From: Hypsibius dujardini
Lineage: Eukaryota > Tardigrada > Eutardigrada > Parachela > Hypsibiidae
Direction: 5' to 3'
DNA: 23,011 nucleotides
NCBI GenBank assembly: GCA_001579985.1
Contig: LRSR01012020.1
Coordinates: 1 to 23,011 of the forward strand
Translations under genes and position numbers: made by a program
In this document: positions 18,806-22,762 of the stretch, piece by piece
Numbering within the stretch: position 1 is the stretch's first letter
Layout: every line of letters starts with the position of its first letter
Notes under the pieces: model-generated
What the model was told of the DNA's origin: nothing
Database searches by the model: none
Seen by the model: the letters and a program-made list of their open reading frames with translations, nothing else

Positions 18806-20141
18806 TCAACCAATAGACAGATTACGCTAAAATTACCGAACGCTACATTGGTGCGCCCATATTTGATTGATAGAAAAATCACTACTGAAGTCAACAACAC
18901 AAACCACATCGGCCCGTCCGTTTCAGAAGTGAAGGTGGTGCTGCCGGCGTCACCCTCAGTGGTGGCCACCATTCCTCCCTCCGTCGCCACACTGCCGTCG
19001 CTGTTGCCGGCCTCTCTCTGACCGCTCAAACCGCCGCTGGTTCTGGTGGTAGTTTCTCATCCCTATCCGCACAACATGGCAGCAACAGTAATGACGCGAC
19101 CTCGTCTTATCAGAAGCAACAAATGACCCATTCCAAGATTAACCAGTATCGGAAGATGAAGGTGGACTGGAAGCGCAACGTCTACCTGGCCCGCTCCAAG
19201 ATTGAAGGTCTAGGCTTGTTTGCCGCCCGCGACATGGAGAAGGGCACGATGATCATCGAGTATGTCGGGGAGCTGATTCGCCATGAAGTGGCCAACCACC
19301 GGGAGCGTGTCTACGATATTATGGTACATTTCAGTTATTGTCATCGGAAGCGTGTTTTTTCCCCCCTTGGTTTTTTGGGGTTTTTGACTACTTCAATTCC
19401 CAGGGCGGATTCTTCTCATGTTTCTTTTACTGTTGTTGCAGAACCGAGCTGGAATTTACATGTTTCGCTTGGACGACAAGGAAGTGTGCGATGCCTCACG
19501 TGCTGGTGGCCCCGCTCGTTTCATCAATCACTCCTGCGACCCTAACTGCATCACTGAAGTGGTGCAGACCGACCGGGATGACAAGAAGATTGTCATTTCC
19601 GCGGTCAAGTGGATTCAGAAGGGCGAAGAGGTAATTTGGGACGGTTTGTCTGGCGTTGTTTAAGTAACGAGTCTGTGAACTCCGAATGTAAATTTAATAT
19701 GAACCGATTTCTCCGCAGAGGTATCTGAATACAATATTGTAGTTTGCTGATGATAAAAAACCATGTTTTCGTTATGTAAAATAAGATTTAAATAAAATAT
19801 TAAAATTTCGACCATTTAGATTAACTTTATGTCTTAGCTATTTAAACTATCTGTTTGTCTGTCTGTCTGTATGTCAATTTGCCTATCTGCCTGTCTGTTT
19901 GTTTGCCTATATGTCTGTCAATCTGCCTGTCTGTTCACTTCATTTGTTTGTCTTCCAGTCAGCCAGTTTGGTTCGTTTAACGCTTTATACTAGTACATCA
20001 TTTATGTTATCTTATGTATCTTAATCGTCCGTCGTTTTGTTCATTTAGCTTTGTTACGACTACAAGTTTGACTTCGAAGACGACCAGCACAAAATTCCCT
20101 GCAACTGCGGCGCCCGTAACTGCAAGCTTTGGATGAACTGA
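810..20141 (+). CDS. KMT2C/D (trr): KMT2C/KMT2D (MLL3/4, trithorax-related) histone H3K4 methyltransferase, complete, 26 coding exons
   Basis: Joined exons: 810-1571, 1667-1849, 2191-2319, 2452-2941, 3093-3134, 3230-3374, 3491-3588, 5569-6041, 6253-6525, 7003-7749, 7932-8805, 9080-9798, 10103-10684, 11263-12087, 12235-12723, 13354-13891, 14374-15031, 15135-15699, 15905-16375, 16803-17326, 17397-17517, 17836-17998, 18085-18361, 18927-19323, 19442-19630, 20049-20141. The join stays open for 3,608 codons and every intron is GT-AG (15 phase 0, 6 phase 1, 4 phase 2). Domain order by residue: ePHD1 256-406, PHD2 421-478, PHD3 481-525, PHD4 564-607, PHD5 779-826, PHD6 829-873, PHD7 907-956, HMG box about 1433-1500, coiled coil about 2088-2185, polyQ 2314-2337, ePHD 3057-3165, FYRN about 3206-3252, FYRC about 3254-3340, Win motif R3369, SET about 3468-3588, post-SET to 3608. 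Only animal MLL3/4 proteins have this order. By family knowledge it mono-methylates H3K4 at enhancers in a nuclear COMPASS-like complex. Human paralogues are about 4,900 and 5,500 residues, so this one is shorter, mainly in the linkers. Splice sites were read by eye; the linker exons are the least certain. Confidence 0.5.
1667..1849 (+). CDS. KMT2C/D (trr): KMT2C/D exon 2: start of first extended PHD
   Basis: Residues 255-315. The CALC zinc pair (C257, C260) is followed by a GQG segment, the same opening as ePHD1 of human MLL3 (CAFC ... LGQG). The rest is a Pro-rich insert before the next ligands. The acceptor is TGGCAG and the donor is CAG|GTAATA; both ends are phase 0. Confidence 0.5.
2191..2319 (+). 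CDS. KMT2C/D (trr): KMT2C/D exon 3: middle of first extended PHD
   Basis: Residues 316-358. VHENCLKWS (H327, C330) is the conserved HxxC-x-x-W element of extended PHD fingers. The acceptor CTGTTTCAG and donor GAG|GTACAG are both phase 0. Its role is structural, as part of the zinc-binding fold. Confidence 0.5.
2452..2941 (+). CDS. KMT2C/D (trr): KMT2C/D exon 4: end of ePHD1, PHD2 and most of PHD3
   Basis: Residues 359-521 plus one base. It holds CSFCGRFGASIRC (C360, C363, C372) and HLPCA, closing at C402/H405. PHD2 follows (CGIC 421-424, CFTC, HLGC, CQEC 475-478), then PHD3 (CTVC 481-484, CCDCGRDYHLQC). By family knowledge this cluster engages partners such as BAP1 and chromatin. The donor splits the codon of zinc ligand C522. 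Confidence 0.5.
3093..3134 (+). CDS. KMT2C/D (trr): KMT2C/D exon 5: 42-nt microexon closing PHD3
   Basis: Encodes CPRCRMCGHCGKRT (522-535) including the last two PHD3 zinc ligands, C522 and C525. Both ends are phase 1 and its length is a multiple of three, so skipping it would keep the frame while destroying PHD3. Acceptor CCTACAG, donor ACAG|GTGGGT. Confidence 0.5.
3230..3374 (+). CDS. KMT2C/D (trr): KMT2C/D exon 6: Cys-rich linker and start of PHD4
   Basis: Residues 536-583 plus two bases. C542, H545, C551 and C554 form an inter-finger zinc element, then CVIC (564-567) opens PHD4 and MLKC gives C582. Acceptor TTCTTCAG; donor AA|GTAAGT. Confidence 0.5.
3391..3413 (+). repeat. (TTGA)n microsatellite in intron 6
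   Basis: A near-perfect run of about five TTGATTGA-type units in the 116-bp intron, matching words in introns 7, 8 and 15. Confidence 0.5.
3491..3588 (+). CDS. KMT2C/D (trr): KMT2C/D exon 7: end of PHD4
   Basis: Residues 584-616 plus one base. C585, H590-x-H-C593 and CQRC (604-607) complete PHD4. The donor CTG|GTAAGT is strong and opens the gene's single large intron. Confidence 0.5.
3589..5568 (+). other. intron 7, 1,980 bp, the only large intron
   Basis: The intron separates the two PHD clusters. I found no coding exon in it: the open frames present (such as 4134-4328 and, on the other strand, 4594-4905) have no Cys motif or domain character. It holds a CA-rich run near 4511-4534, TTGA-type repeats near 4874-4896 and 5081-5100, and CCAAT boxes in opposite orientations at 4122-4126 and 4151-4158. 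The acceptor CAAG|GTTTC at 5568 is weaker than the other acceptors but is the one that keeps the frame. Confidence 0.5.
4122..4158. promoter_or_regulatory. pair of opposed CCAAT boxes in intron 7
   Basis: ATTGG at 4122-4126 (CCAAT on the other strand) and CCAATCAG at 4151-4158 face opposite ways about 25 bp apart. The second matches the extended NF-Y consensus. A function as an internal promoter or enhancer is speculative. Confidence 0.5.
5569..6041 (+). CDS. KMT2C/D (trr): KMT2C/D exon 8: basic Ser/Gly-rich linker
   Basis: Residues 617-774. It is Ser-rich, then has a seven-glycine run from GGC repeats (about 5719-5740), then a strongly basic Lys/Arg/Gly stretch that could bind DNA or act as nuclear localisation signals, then an acidic patch. 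There is no folded domain. The end joins in phase 0 to PHD5. Human MLL3 also has a basic linker here. Confidence 0.5.
6253..6525 (+). CDS. KMT2C/D (trr): KMT2C/D exon 9: PHD5 and most of PHD6
   Basis: Residues 775-865. PHD5 is CVSCGSIGVGDEG ... CAQCGQCYHPYC ... GWRCLEC (779-826). PHD6 is CEGCGKPHDEARLILCDEC then FHIYCLDPPLDQVP (829 on). Human MLL3/4 read almost the same (CDDCDISYHTYCLDPPL). In MLL4 this triple finger is reported to read histone H4 tails. The acceptor is TTTTTCTAG and both ends are phase 0. Confidence 0.5.
6526..7002 (+). repeat. intron 9 (477 bp) with a degenerate tandem duplication
   Basis: The AT-rich intron contains two diverged copies of one segment with an offset of about 150 bp. 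Compare the stretch ending in AACCGAAACGCTT near 6743 with the one ending in AACCAAACGCTTA near 6893. Each copy runs from an AATTAATT word through a TTTGAA word to the ACGCTT end. Many mismatches and small indels suggest an old event. Confidence 0.5.
7003..7749 (+). CDS. KMT2C/D (trr): KMT2C/D exon 10: end of PHD6, PHD7 and conserved linker
   Basis: Residues 866-1114. It opens with GTWKCKWCVCCQYCG, matching MLL3 (GGWKCKWCVSC), then CTPCASLQKCPAC (898-910), CLQCDRWLHASC and CPFC (953-956). After PHD7 comes FDGMMLSDSGLKHIKQL, the counterpart of the MLL3 segment after PHD7. A basic RFGVGGFLPRGPKPK element (from residue 1077) also has an MLL3 counterpart. Confidence 0.5.
7932..8805 (+). CDS. KMT2C/D (trr): KMT2C/D exon 11: basic then acidic linker
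   Basis: Residues 1115-1405 plus one base. A lysine-rich stretch precedes PDYLQDAFFGREML (1161-1174), a signature almost identical to one in MLL3 (AYLQEAFFGKDLL). The rest is rich in Asp/Glu/Ser and probably disordered. The acceptor is CTGCACAG and the donor is TCAG|GTAATT. Confidence 0.5.
8806..9079 (+). repeat. intron 11 with imperfect AT-rich repeats
   Basis: From about 8893 to 9052 a motif like TTTAGTGAACTGATAATGAAT recurs about three times with changes, ending in a short (AATGAT)n run. It looks like a decayed minisatellite inside the intron. Confidence 0.5.
9080..9798 (+). CDS. KMT2C/D (trr): KMT2C/D exon 12: HMG box
   Basis: Residues 1406-1645. KWEQDEQLGDMATV leads into an HMG-type fold with FPEFSERYKQMLKLWRK and ERKPYLIRARENRA, about 1433-1500. 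This is very close to MLL3 (LGEMATVAPVLYTN, QIAKLWRKAS). By family knowledge the HMG box aids chromatin binding. A Ser/Pro/Gly/Gln-rich tail follows. Both splice sites fit the frame. Confidence 0.5.
10103..10684 (+). CDS. KMT2C/D (trr): KMT2C/D exon 13: Pro/Gln-rich region with LxxLL motif
   Basis: Residues 1646-1839. The composition is Pro/Gln/Ser-rich and disordered. FPRQQLRDLLARQQ contains an LxxLL nuclear-receptor box (LRDLL, 1735-1739), as found in the equivalent part of vertebrate MLL3/4. The acceptor CTCGTCAG and donor CAG|GTAGAG are both phase 0. Confidence 0.5.
10685..11262 (+). other. intron 13 (578 bp), nothing recognised
   Basis: AT-rich non-coding sequence. I see no repeat array, RNA structure or coding exon in it. 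A short run resembling a simple repeat (ACCTAACCTAACC, near 11157-11170) precedes the acceptor region; the acceptor itself is GTTTTACAG. Confidence 0.5.
11263..12087 (+). CDS. KMT2C/D (trr): KMT2C/D exon 14: Gln/Pro-rich region and start of coiled coil
   Basis: Residues 1840-2114. It is dominated by Gln, Pro and His with short Gln runs. The last 27 residues, EFLEKNHYYFTAQQTTLETE onward, become helical and correspond to the MLL3 helical region before its KTRK element. The donor AAG|GTGAGA is phase 0. Confidence 0.5.
12235..12723 (+). CDS. KMT2C/D (trr): KMT2C/D exon 15: conserved coiled coil
   Basis: Residues 2115-2277. KTRKSLAAKQRQLKKNG and the heptad-like stretch QLERLTQSVATIQKELERVRK match the MLL3 coiled coil (KTRKAKKALNAKQRQAKK). 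A Pro/Met/Gly-rich tail with two near-identical NGPSSMP repeats follows. The acceptor is TTGTCGTAG. Confidence 0.5.
12724..13353 (+). repeat. intron 15 (630 bp) with TTGATTGA-type repeats
   Basis: Between about 12869 and 13063 TTGATTGA words are clustered. They include an exact 15-nt direct repeat, TTGATTGATTTGGTG, at 12869-12883 and 12899-12913, and a reverse-oriented TCAATCAATC near 13052. The same word occurs in introns 6, 7 and 8. The remainder is AT-rich with no features. Confidence 0.5.
13354..13891 (+). CDS. KMT2C/D (trr): KMT2C/D exon 16: polyglutamine tract and LxxLL motif
   Basis: Residues 2278-2456 plus one base. It has an uninterrupted run of 24 Gln (2314-2337), then Pro/His/Ser-rich sequence, then ERKNVLLKQLLEQGNA with an LxxLL box (LKQLL, 2447-2451). 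The acceptor is AATTTCTAG and the donor is CAG|GTAAGG, phase 1. Confidence 0.5.
13462..13533 (+). repeat. CAG/CAA polyglutamine repeat
   Basis: 24 consecutive Gln codons: CAG interrupted by CAA at codons 5, 7 and 11, then a pure run of 12 CAG (13495-13530) and a closing CAA. The pure 3' half is the part most likely to vary in length between individuals. Confidence 0.5.
13892..14373 (+). other. intron 16 (482 bp), nothing recognised
   Basis: AT-rich non-coding sequence. A 66-codon + strand frame at 13957-14157 shows no domain character. The acceptor CGCCCATAG joins in phase 1 and rebuilds a Gly codon. Confidence 0.5.
14374..15031 (+). CDS. KMT2C/D (trr): KMT2C/D exon 17: Pro run, Ser-rich and Lys-rich linker
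   Basis: Residues 2457-2675 plus two bases. It starts with a seven-proline run from CCG repeats, then an acidic DEDDDDE patch, Ser-rich sequence and a KKKRKTTSKKKKK cluster that could act as a nuclear localisation signal. The last part (YEVVKLGPKSRYYVCLDG across the splice) looks more ordered. The donor is GCAG|GTATGT, phase 2. Confidence 0.5.
15135..15699 (+). CDS. KMT2C/D (trr): KMT2C/D exon 18: linker with LxxLL motif
   Basis: Residues 2676-2864. The stretch is mixed acidic, with LDPCYDSHYDWLDFAFLP standing out as aromatic-rich and possibly a binding element. It ends GLADLLQ, an LxxLL box (2859-2863). The acceptor TTTCCAG and donor TTCAG|GTAATC both fit the frame. I do not recognise a named domain in it. 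Confidence 0.5.
15734..15801 (+). repeat. GCAG/GACA tetranucleotide tract in intron 18
   Basis: An imperfect run of GCAG, GACA and GATA units in the 205-bp intron. On the + strand it reads GACA, the complement of the tract in intron 21. Confidence 0.5.
15905..16375 (+). CDS. KMT2C/D (trr): KMT2C/D exon 19: small Cys motif before the second extended PHD
   Basis: Residues 2865-3021. FCCTCDVAMSGNGI (C897/C900 of the 2,800s block, that is 2897-2900) and FCGQQCLMQFA (2941-2945) form a paired-Cys element. MLL3 has the same layout (FCTHCKVVLLGSGV ... FCSNNCF) before its C-terminal ePHD. A Lys-rich segment follows. The acceptor GGTTACAG and donor TTCAG|GTACGG are phase 0. Confidence 0.5.
16376..16802 (+). 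other. intron 19 (427 bp), nothing recognised
   Basis: AT-rich, with no repeat array or coding exon seen. Reading through it would add only seven to eight residues before an in-frame stop (VRINELDD). The acceptor ATTTTTCAG at 16802 is strong. Confidence 0.5.
16803..17326 (+). CDS. KMT2C/D (trr): KMT2C/D exon 20: C-terminal extended PHD and start of FYRN
   Basis: Residues 3022-3195 plus two bases. CILCHLIGDFLTSDGPGRLLN ... WVHLNCALWSTEVYET ... CVRCRKMGATMGC ... CMFFVDKTIFCDVHKPK (3057-3165) is almost superimposable on the last ePHD of MLL3. The next segment, VMRRVCVGREE, leads into FYRN. The donor GCCGG|GTATGA was chosen because it rebuilds RLVAGLALNPDG; reading on leaves the conserved frame. 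Confidence 0.5.
17397..17517 (+). CDS. KMT2C/D (trr): KMT2C/D exon 21: FYRN domain
   Basis: Residues 3196-3236. HTFRIGTLIFQSIGQL matches MLL3 HTFRVGSLIFHTIGQL. Together with FYRC it forms one alpha-beta fold that is cut by taspase in MLL1/2 but stays contiguous in MLL3/4. The 70-bp intron before it is the shortest in the gene. The donor CCG|GTTAGT is phase 0. Confidence 0.5.
17575..17813 (+). repeat. TGTC tetranucleotide tract in intron 21
   Basis: It nearly fills the 318-bp intron with imperfect TGTC/TGTT units on the + strand, complementary to the GACA tracts in introns 18 and 23. Confidence 0.5.
17836..17998 (+). CDS. KMT2C/D (trr): KMT2C/D exon 22: end of FYRN and start of FYRC
   Basis: Residues 3237-3290 plus one base. 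VGFSIVRIFWSMRSLHRRCYYHCSI parallels MLL3 VGYEASRLYWSTRYANRRCRYLCSI, followed by DDRPEFRI. The acceptor is TTTGCAG and the donor is AAAG|GTAAGT, phase 1. Confidence 0.5.
18085..18361 (+). CDS. KMT2C/D (trr): KMT2C/D exon 23: FYRC domain and Win (WDR5-binding) motif
   Basis: Residues 3291-3382 plus two bases. VFPDFFTGDDLFGLS and AIESLPGIAAATNYTLKF match MLL3 (LFPAYLKGEDLFGLT, IAESLPGVEACENYTF). SGSARTDP then gives a Win motif, with R3369 expected to enter the WDR5 pocket; MLL3 has GCARSEP here. The donor AA|GTAAGC carries an in-frame TAA immediately, so retention of intron 23 would end the protein before SET. Confidence 0.5.
18362..18926 (+). other. intron 23 (565 bp) between FYRC and SET exons
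   Basis: The intron holds the GACA tract described separately and otherwise unremarkable sequence. The acceptor CCGTTTCAG at 18926 restores the frame and leads without a stop into the SET exon. Confidence 0.5.
18662..18820 (+). repeat. GACA tetranucleotide tract in intron 23
   Basis: An imperfect GACA/GATA/GACT tract with a pure (ACAG)8 core at 18773-18804. It is complementary to the TGTC tracts in introns 21 and 25. Confidence 0.5.
18927..19323 (+). CDS. KMT2C/D (trr): KMT2C/D exon 24: N-terminal half of SET
   Basis: Residues 3383-3515. An unconserved Ser/Gly/Ala-rich stretch comes first (to 3448). Then SKINQYRKMKVDWKRNVYLA leads into SKIEGLGLFAARDMEKGTM and IIEYVGELIRHEVAN, the first SET half with the GLGL cofactor-binding motif (3477-3480). 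MLL3 has SSQYRKMKTEWKSNVYLA. The donor ATG|GTACAT is phase 0. Confidence 0.5.
19442..19630 (+). CDS. KMT2C/D (trr): KMT2C/D exon 25: catalytic core of SET
   Basis: Residues 3516-3578. NRAGIYMFRLDDKEVCDA is followed by GGPARFINHSCDPNC, with the pseudoknot motif NHSC (N3544, H3545) that binds S-adenosylmethionine, and by IQKGEE. All key residues seen in MLL3 are present, so the enzyme should be active. The acceptor is TGTTGCAG and the donor is GAG|GTAATT. Confidence 0.5.
19791..19796 (+). promoter_or_regulatory. possible intronic polyadenylation signal
   Basis: A canonical AATAAA in the last intron, followed by GT-rich sequence from 19851. The arrangement fits a poly(A) site, but it lies in AT-rich intron DNA where the hexamer can occur by chance. 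Confidence 0.5.
19851..19935 (+). repeat. TGTC tetranucleotide tract in intron 25
   Basis: Imperfect TGTC/TGCC/TGTT units on the + strand, complementary to the GACA tracts in intron 23 and downstream of the gene. Confidence 0.5.
20049..20141 (+). CDS. KMT2C/D (trr): KMT2C/D exon 26: end of SET, post-SET and stop
   Basis: Residues 3579-3608 and TGA. LCYDYKFDFEDDQHKIPCNC then GARNCKLWMN is nearly identical to MLL3. Y3581 is the conserved catalytic-site tyrosine, and C3594, C3596 and C3601 form the post-SET zinc site together with the SET cysteine. The typical WMN C-terminus confirms that the protein is complete. Confidence 0.5.
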   Translation, partial: LCYDYKFDFEDDQHKIPCNCGARNCKLWMN

Positions 20142-20589
20142 TCTCTCCACAAACACACCGAGCGTAGTCTTCTCTGCCCTGCAGACCTCTTGACTTTACC
20201 CCATCTCGCGACGACCACTATGAGTGCCGTGGATGGCACCTCTTTTTGCTGCTGGACATTGTTCGCCTCCCGCCGCCGTTTTGCCTCGCGCTCCTCTATG
20301 CGCTCTCGGAGCTCCCCTTCTTCAAAAGTGGGCCTCAACACGGTCTTCCTCCTCTGTTGGTATACATATATACCTGAAGCAGTCTCCCGCACCCTCTCCA
20401 CCGGCCGGAGAGCCCGCCCCCCGATTGGGGTCGTCTCGTCCGCCGGGGCGGAGAACACGGAGAAACGGTACTCCGTCTGTTTTCCTCCTCTCTCAAAACT
20501 GTCAGAAAGAAAGAATGCGTCCGGTGTTCCCTGTCGTTAACCTTTAAATTAATCGCGTTTTTGTTGTGGTGTAATGAATTTCTTTACCG

Positions 20590-20640
20590 CTCTCCTCTCT
20601 GTCTCTCTCCCCTCTCTATCTTTCCCTCTCTCTCTCTGTC
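20590..20640 (+). repeat. CT-rich tract in the 3'UTR
   Basis: A polypyrimidine run of CTCT/CCTCT/TCTGT units. It could bind polypyrimidine-tract proteins, but there is no direct support for that. Confidence 0.5.
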
Positions 20641-21111
20641 GTTATTTTTTGGTTTAGTTTTAAAACAGAGATGGCTCTTTGCCCTTCCCCCGCTTGGATC
20701 CCGCGCAACCAAGGCGCGATCGACCAAGGACGGGGCGGATTGGAAGACTGTGTTTTAACTGTGGTTTTTCAGTATGTAGAGCTTTAATGACGTCATCGTG
20801 CGAGGCGCTCGTACGAGTGTTGTGTTTTCCCTTTTTTGTTTGTTTGTTTGTTTGCTTGGAGATGAGTGCATGATGATGCGTGTCTCCTGGTATATCGGAG
20901 CGCGAGGTCGGGAAGGAGCTGCCATTTCGGTCTTTTGGTTACTGTTTTTTTTGTGGCGCAGGCCACAAGCGCATTGTTACATTATTCACGTTTTGTTAAT
21001 CCGTTGCGGTATTTATATATATATATATCGTAGTTTTTTGGGTCTCTGTGTACAGATGGGAAAGGTGCTTTATGGATTGGATGGAGATGATTTTTGTAAA
21101 AATTGCGGCTG

Positions 21112-21117
21112 ATTAAA
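21112..21117 (+). promoter_or_regulatory. possible polyadenylation signal (ATTAAA)
   Basis: The common ATTAAA variant lies 970 nt after the stop codon, just before the foldback region. No strong GT-rich element follows closely, so confidence is low. Confidence 0.5.
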
Positions 21118-21162
21118 TGAGCAATATACAGTGCAATACAATGTATATCTTATACACAAACT

Positions 21163-21313
21163 GACTGTATCTTATACACACGTGGCAAAAACCTTGCGCT
21201 GACCGAATTAAGCATTTCAACTCGGGGCTGTGTTCACCGATCTGCGCCGAAGGAGTGTAATGGCTTAACTCGGTCAGCGCAAGGTTTTTGCCGCGTGTGT
21301 ATACAATACAGCC
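21163..21313. repeat. long inverted repeat 1 (51-nt arms)
   Basis: Arms 21163-21213 and 21263-21313 are complementary at 46 of 51 positions by my hand alignment. The perfect core includes GGCAAAAACCTTGCGCTGAC. The loop is 49 nt. It could be a foldback or MITE-type element, or a hairpin RNA if transcribed. No target-site duplication was evident. Confidence 0.5.
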
Positions 21314-21479
21314 AACGACAAGATGGAGTACACTGGAGGGTCCGGGGTATGGGTAAAGGGGCGGAGCAGGGGGTAGTCGGGTGGTTGATTGTTCGATTGT
21401 TCGAAAACCACGCCCTGCCTCGCCCCTTTTGCCCATTCCCCGGACCCTCAAAAGTACTCAATCTTGCCGTTGACTGTAC
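21307..21479. repeat. long inverted repeat 2 (arms of about 72 nt)
   Basis: The left arm is about 21307-21379 and the right arm about 21408-21479. They share GAGGGTCCGGGG, ATGGG and AGGGGCG cores at roughly 85% identity with one small indel, around a loop of about 30 nt. The left arm overlaps the right arm of inverted repeat 1 by seven nt, and the end word GACTGTA recurs at the outer ends of both, so the two look like parts of one composite element. Confidence 0.5.
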
Positions 21480-21905
21480 ATGCCGACGGTTTGGGTCGCT
21501 AAAGTCAGTTGTGTTGGATTTGTGATGGATGATCAACTGATCGAACCCACGAGTGAAGCTTCCTCATGAAGTTTCGTTGTTCTCGTACCGAAATCCTTTG
21601 ATTTCGAGAATTTCCTCCTGTGCGGACCACTTGACCACTTGACATTGATTCACGCAGGTAAATCAACAGGTTTTCATTTGATCCACTTGAAGGTGAGGTT
21701 GGCGCGTAGATCTCTAGTGGATTTTCCCTTCTTACTTCACTACACCCTGGTGCAGAGCAGTGTTTACGACCGTACCTTAAGCACGCCAGGGGTTGCACAA
21801 TGTAACAAAAGTTTGGTTATTTCTAAAGTAATGGGCTTGGACAGTTGGTCTAAATTTAGACCATAGGTGGTTGTCTGACTATGTAGTTATTGTTGTGGTA
21901 TGTAA
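21480..21905. other. 3' flank, no gene recognised
   Basis: A minus-strand frame of 97 codons (21505-21798) is open but has no recognised family, no expected neighbour and no flanking splice evidence. It could be a remnant of a mobile element. A perfect 18-bp palindrome, TGGTCTAAATTTAGACCA, lies at 21846-21863. Confidence 0.5.
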
Positions 21906-21981
<76 letters not shown>

Positions 21982-22023
21982 GGACAGACTGACAGACAGA
22001 CAAACAGACGGACAGACAGACAG
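21906..22023 (+). repeat. GACA microsatellite downstream of the gene
   Basis: About 118 bp of (GACA)n with occasional AAACA, GACG and GACT changes. It is the longest and purest of the five tetranucleotide tracts in the window and would be prone to length variation. Confidence 0.5.
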
Positions 22024-22762
22024 GGGTGTGAAGGCAGATCGATGGACAGGACTTAGGCTACCAGTCCCCTCCCTTCCCCCTTCTGATCCTCGTCTATTTT
22101 CATTTCATCGATGTTGACCGTTGCTTGATAACTTGCTGTACTGGAGATTACTTTTTATACTCCTCTATGTTTTATTATCACAAACCCAAAATATTGGTAC
22201 ATGCCTGCGCGAGTGCTGAGCGAATACACAACAACCCCTTTTTCTTCATTCCTCGGGCAAGAGCAGCACCATATTGGGTTCTCCAAAACTATGAAATTTT
22301 TTATGGTCACTAAAAGAGATCATAACAAATTTTGGTCAACACACTTGGATAGGCTCGTTTTTCACTGCAAGCTTAATTAACGGAATCGAGCTGGGTGGTG
22401 GGAAGGACTAGTTGTTGGGGAGTCAATCGTTACGCTTTCAAAGCAGTACATTAAAAATGAAATGAAAAACAGCCAGCTTTGTCAAATAACCCACCATTTC
22501 TTACAACGCTGGCGGCGAAAGACAGCAGGGTTCTTTCTTACATATGGCGATGCACAGGTGTAAACTTTTTTTTTAGGGACACAGTTTTTCGAGGGACATC
22601 CTCCAAAATCCCCGTTTTTTGAGGCACACTCAAAACTGCAAAATGATGAGCCATACAGAACAGACGGCCCCATACACGACAAAGCTAGAATGACCGTTGG
22701 GAGCGATCAGCCAGAGAATTTTGCTGCACAAGATTATCCGCTCTGTTTGGTGGTTCGGCAAT
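22024..22762. other. flank, no gene recognised
   Basis: Mixed-composition sequence with no convincing frame. A short approximate direct repeat of TTTTTCGAGGGACA (about 22586 and 22615) is present. A minus-strand frame of 66 codons (22482-22682) has no support. Confidence 0.5.

Larger units (their letters stand above)
19631..20048 (+). other. intron 25 (418 bp), with possible intronic poly(A) site
   Basis: The last intron. AATAAA at 19791-19796 is followed about 55 nt later by a GT-rich TGTC tract. Reading through adds VIWDGLSGVV and a stop (19661-19663), which would lose the last 30 residues of the enzyme. The normal acceptor is TTCATTTAG. Confidence 0.5.
20142..21130 (+). other. probable 3'UTR
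   Basis: There is no intron-like or coding feature after the stop. The stretch contains a CT-rich run (about 20590-20640), a (TTTG)n run (about 20835-20855) and a short (TA)n run (about 21013-21027). The first canonical-type poly(A) hexamer I see is ATTAAA at 21112-21117, which would give a 3'UTR of about 1 kb. Open frames here (for example 20190-20540) look like composition effects. Confidence 0.5.

Noticed and set aside
18752-19021. + strand frame beginning in the GACA tract
   Set aside because: Its first part is translated microsatellite. The SET exon is in a different frame, which joins exon 23 correctly.
21505-21798. 97-codon minus-strand frame in the 3' flank
   Set aside because: Not recognised, no neighbouring coding sequence and no splice context. 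At best a mobile-element remnant.
21871-22117. open frames through the GACA microsatellite (Thr-Asp-Arg-Gln repeats)
   Set aside because: They are translations of a simple repeat. Every frame of such a tract is open, and no real protein extends from it.
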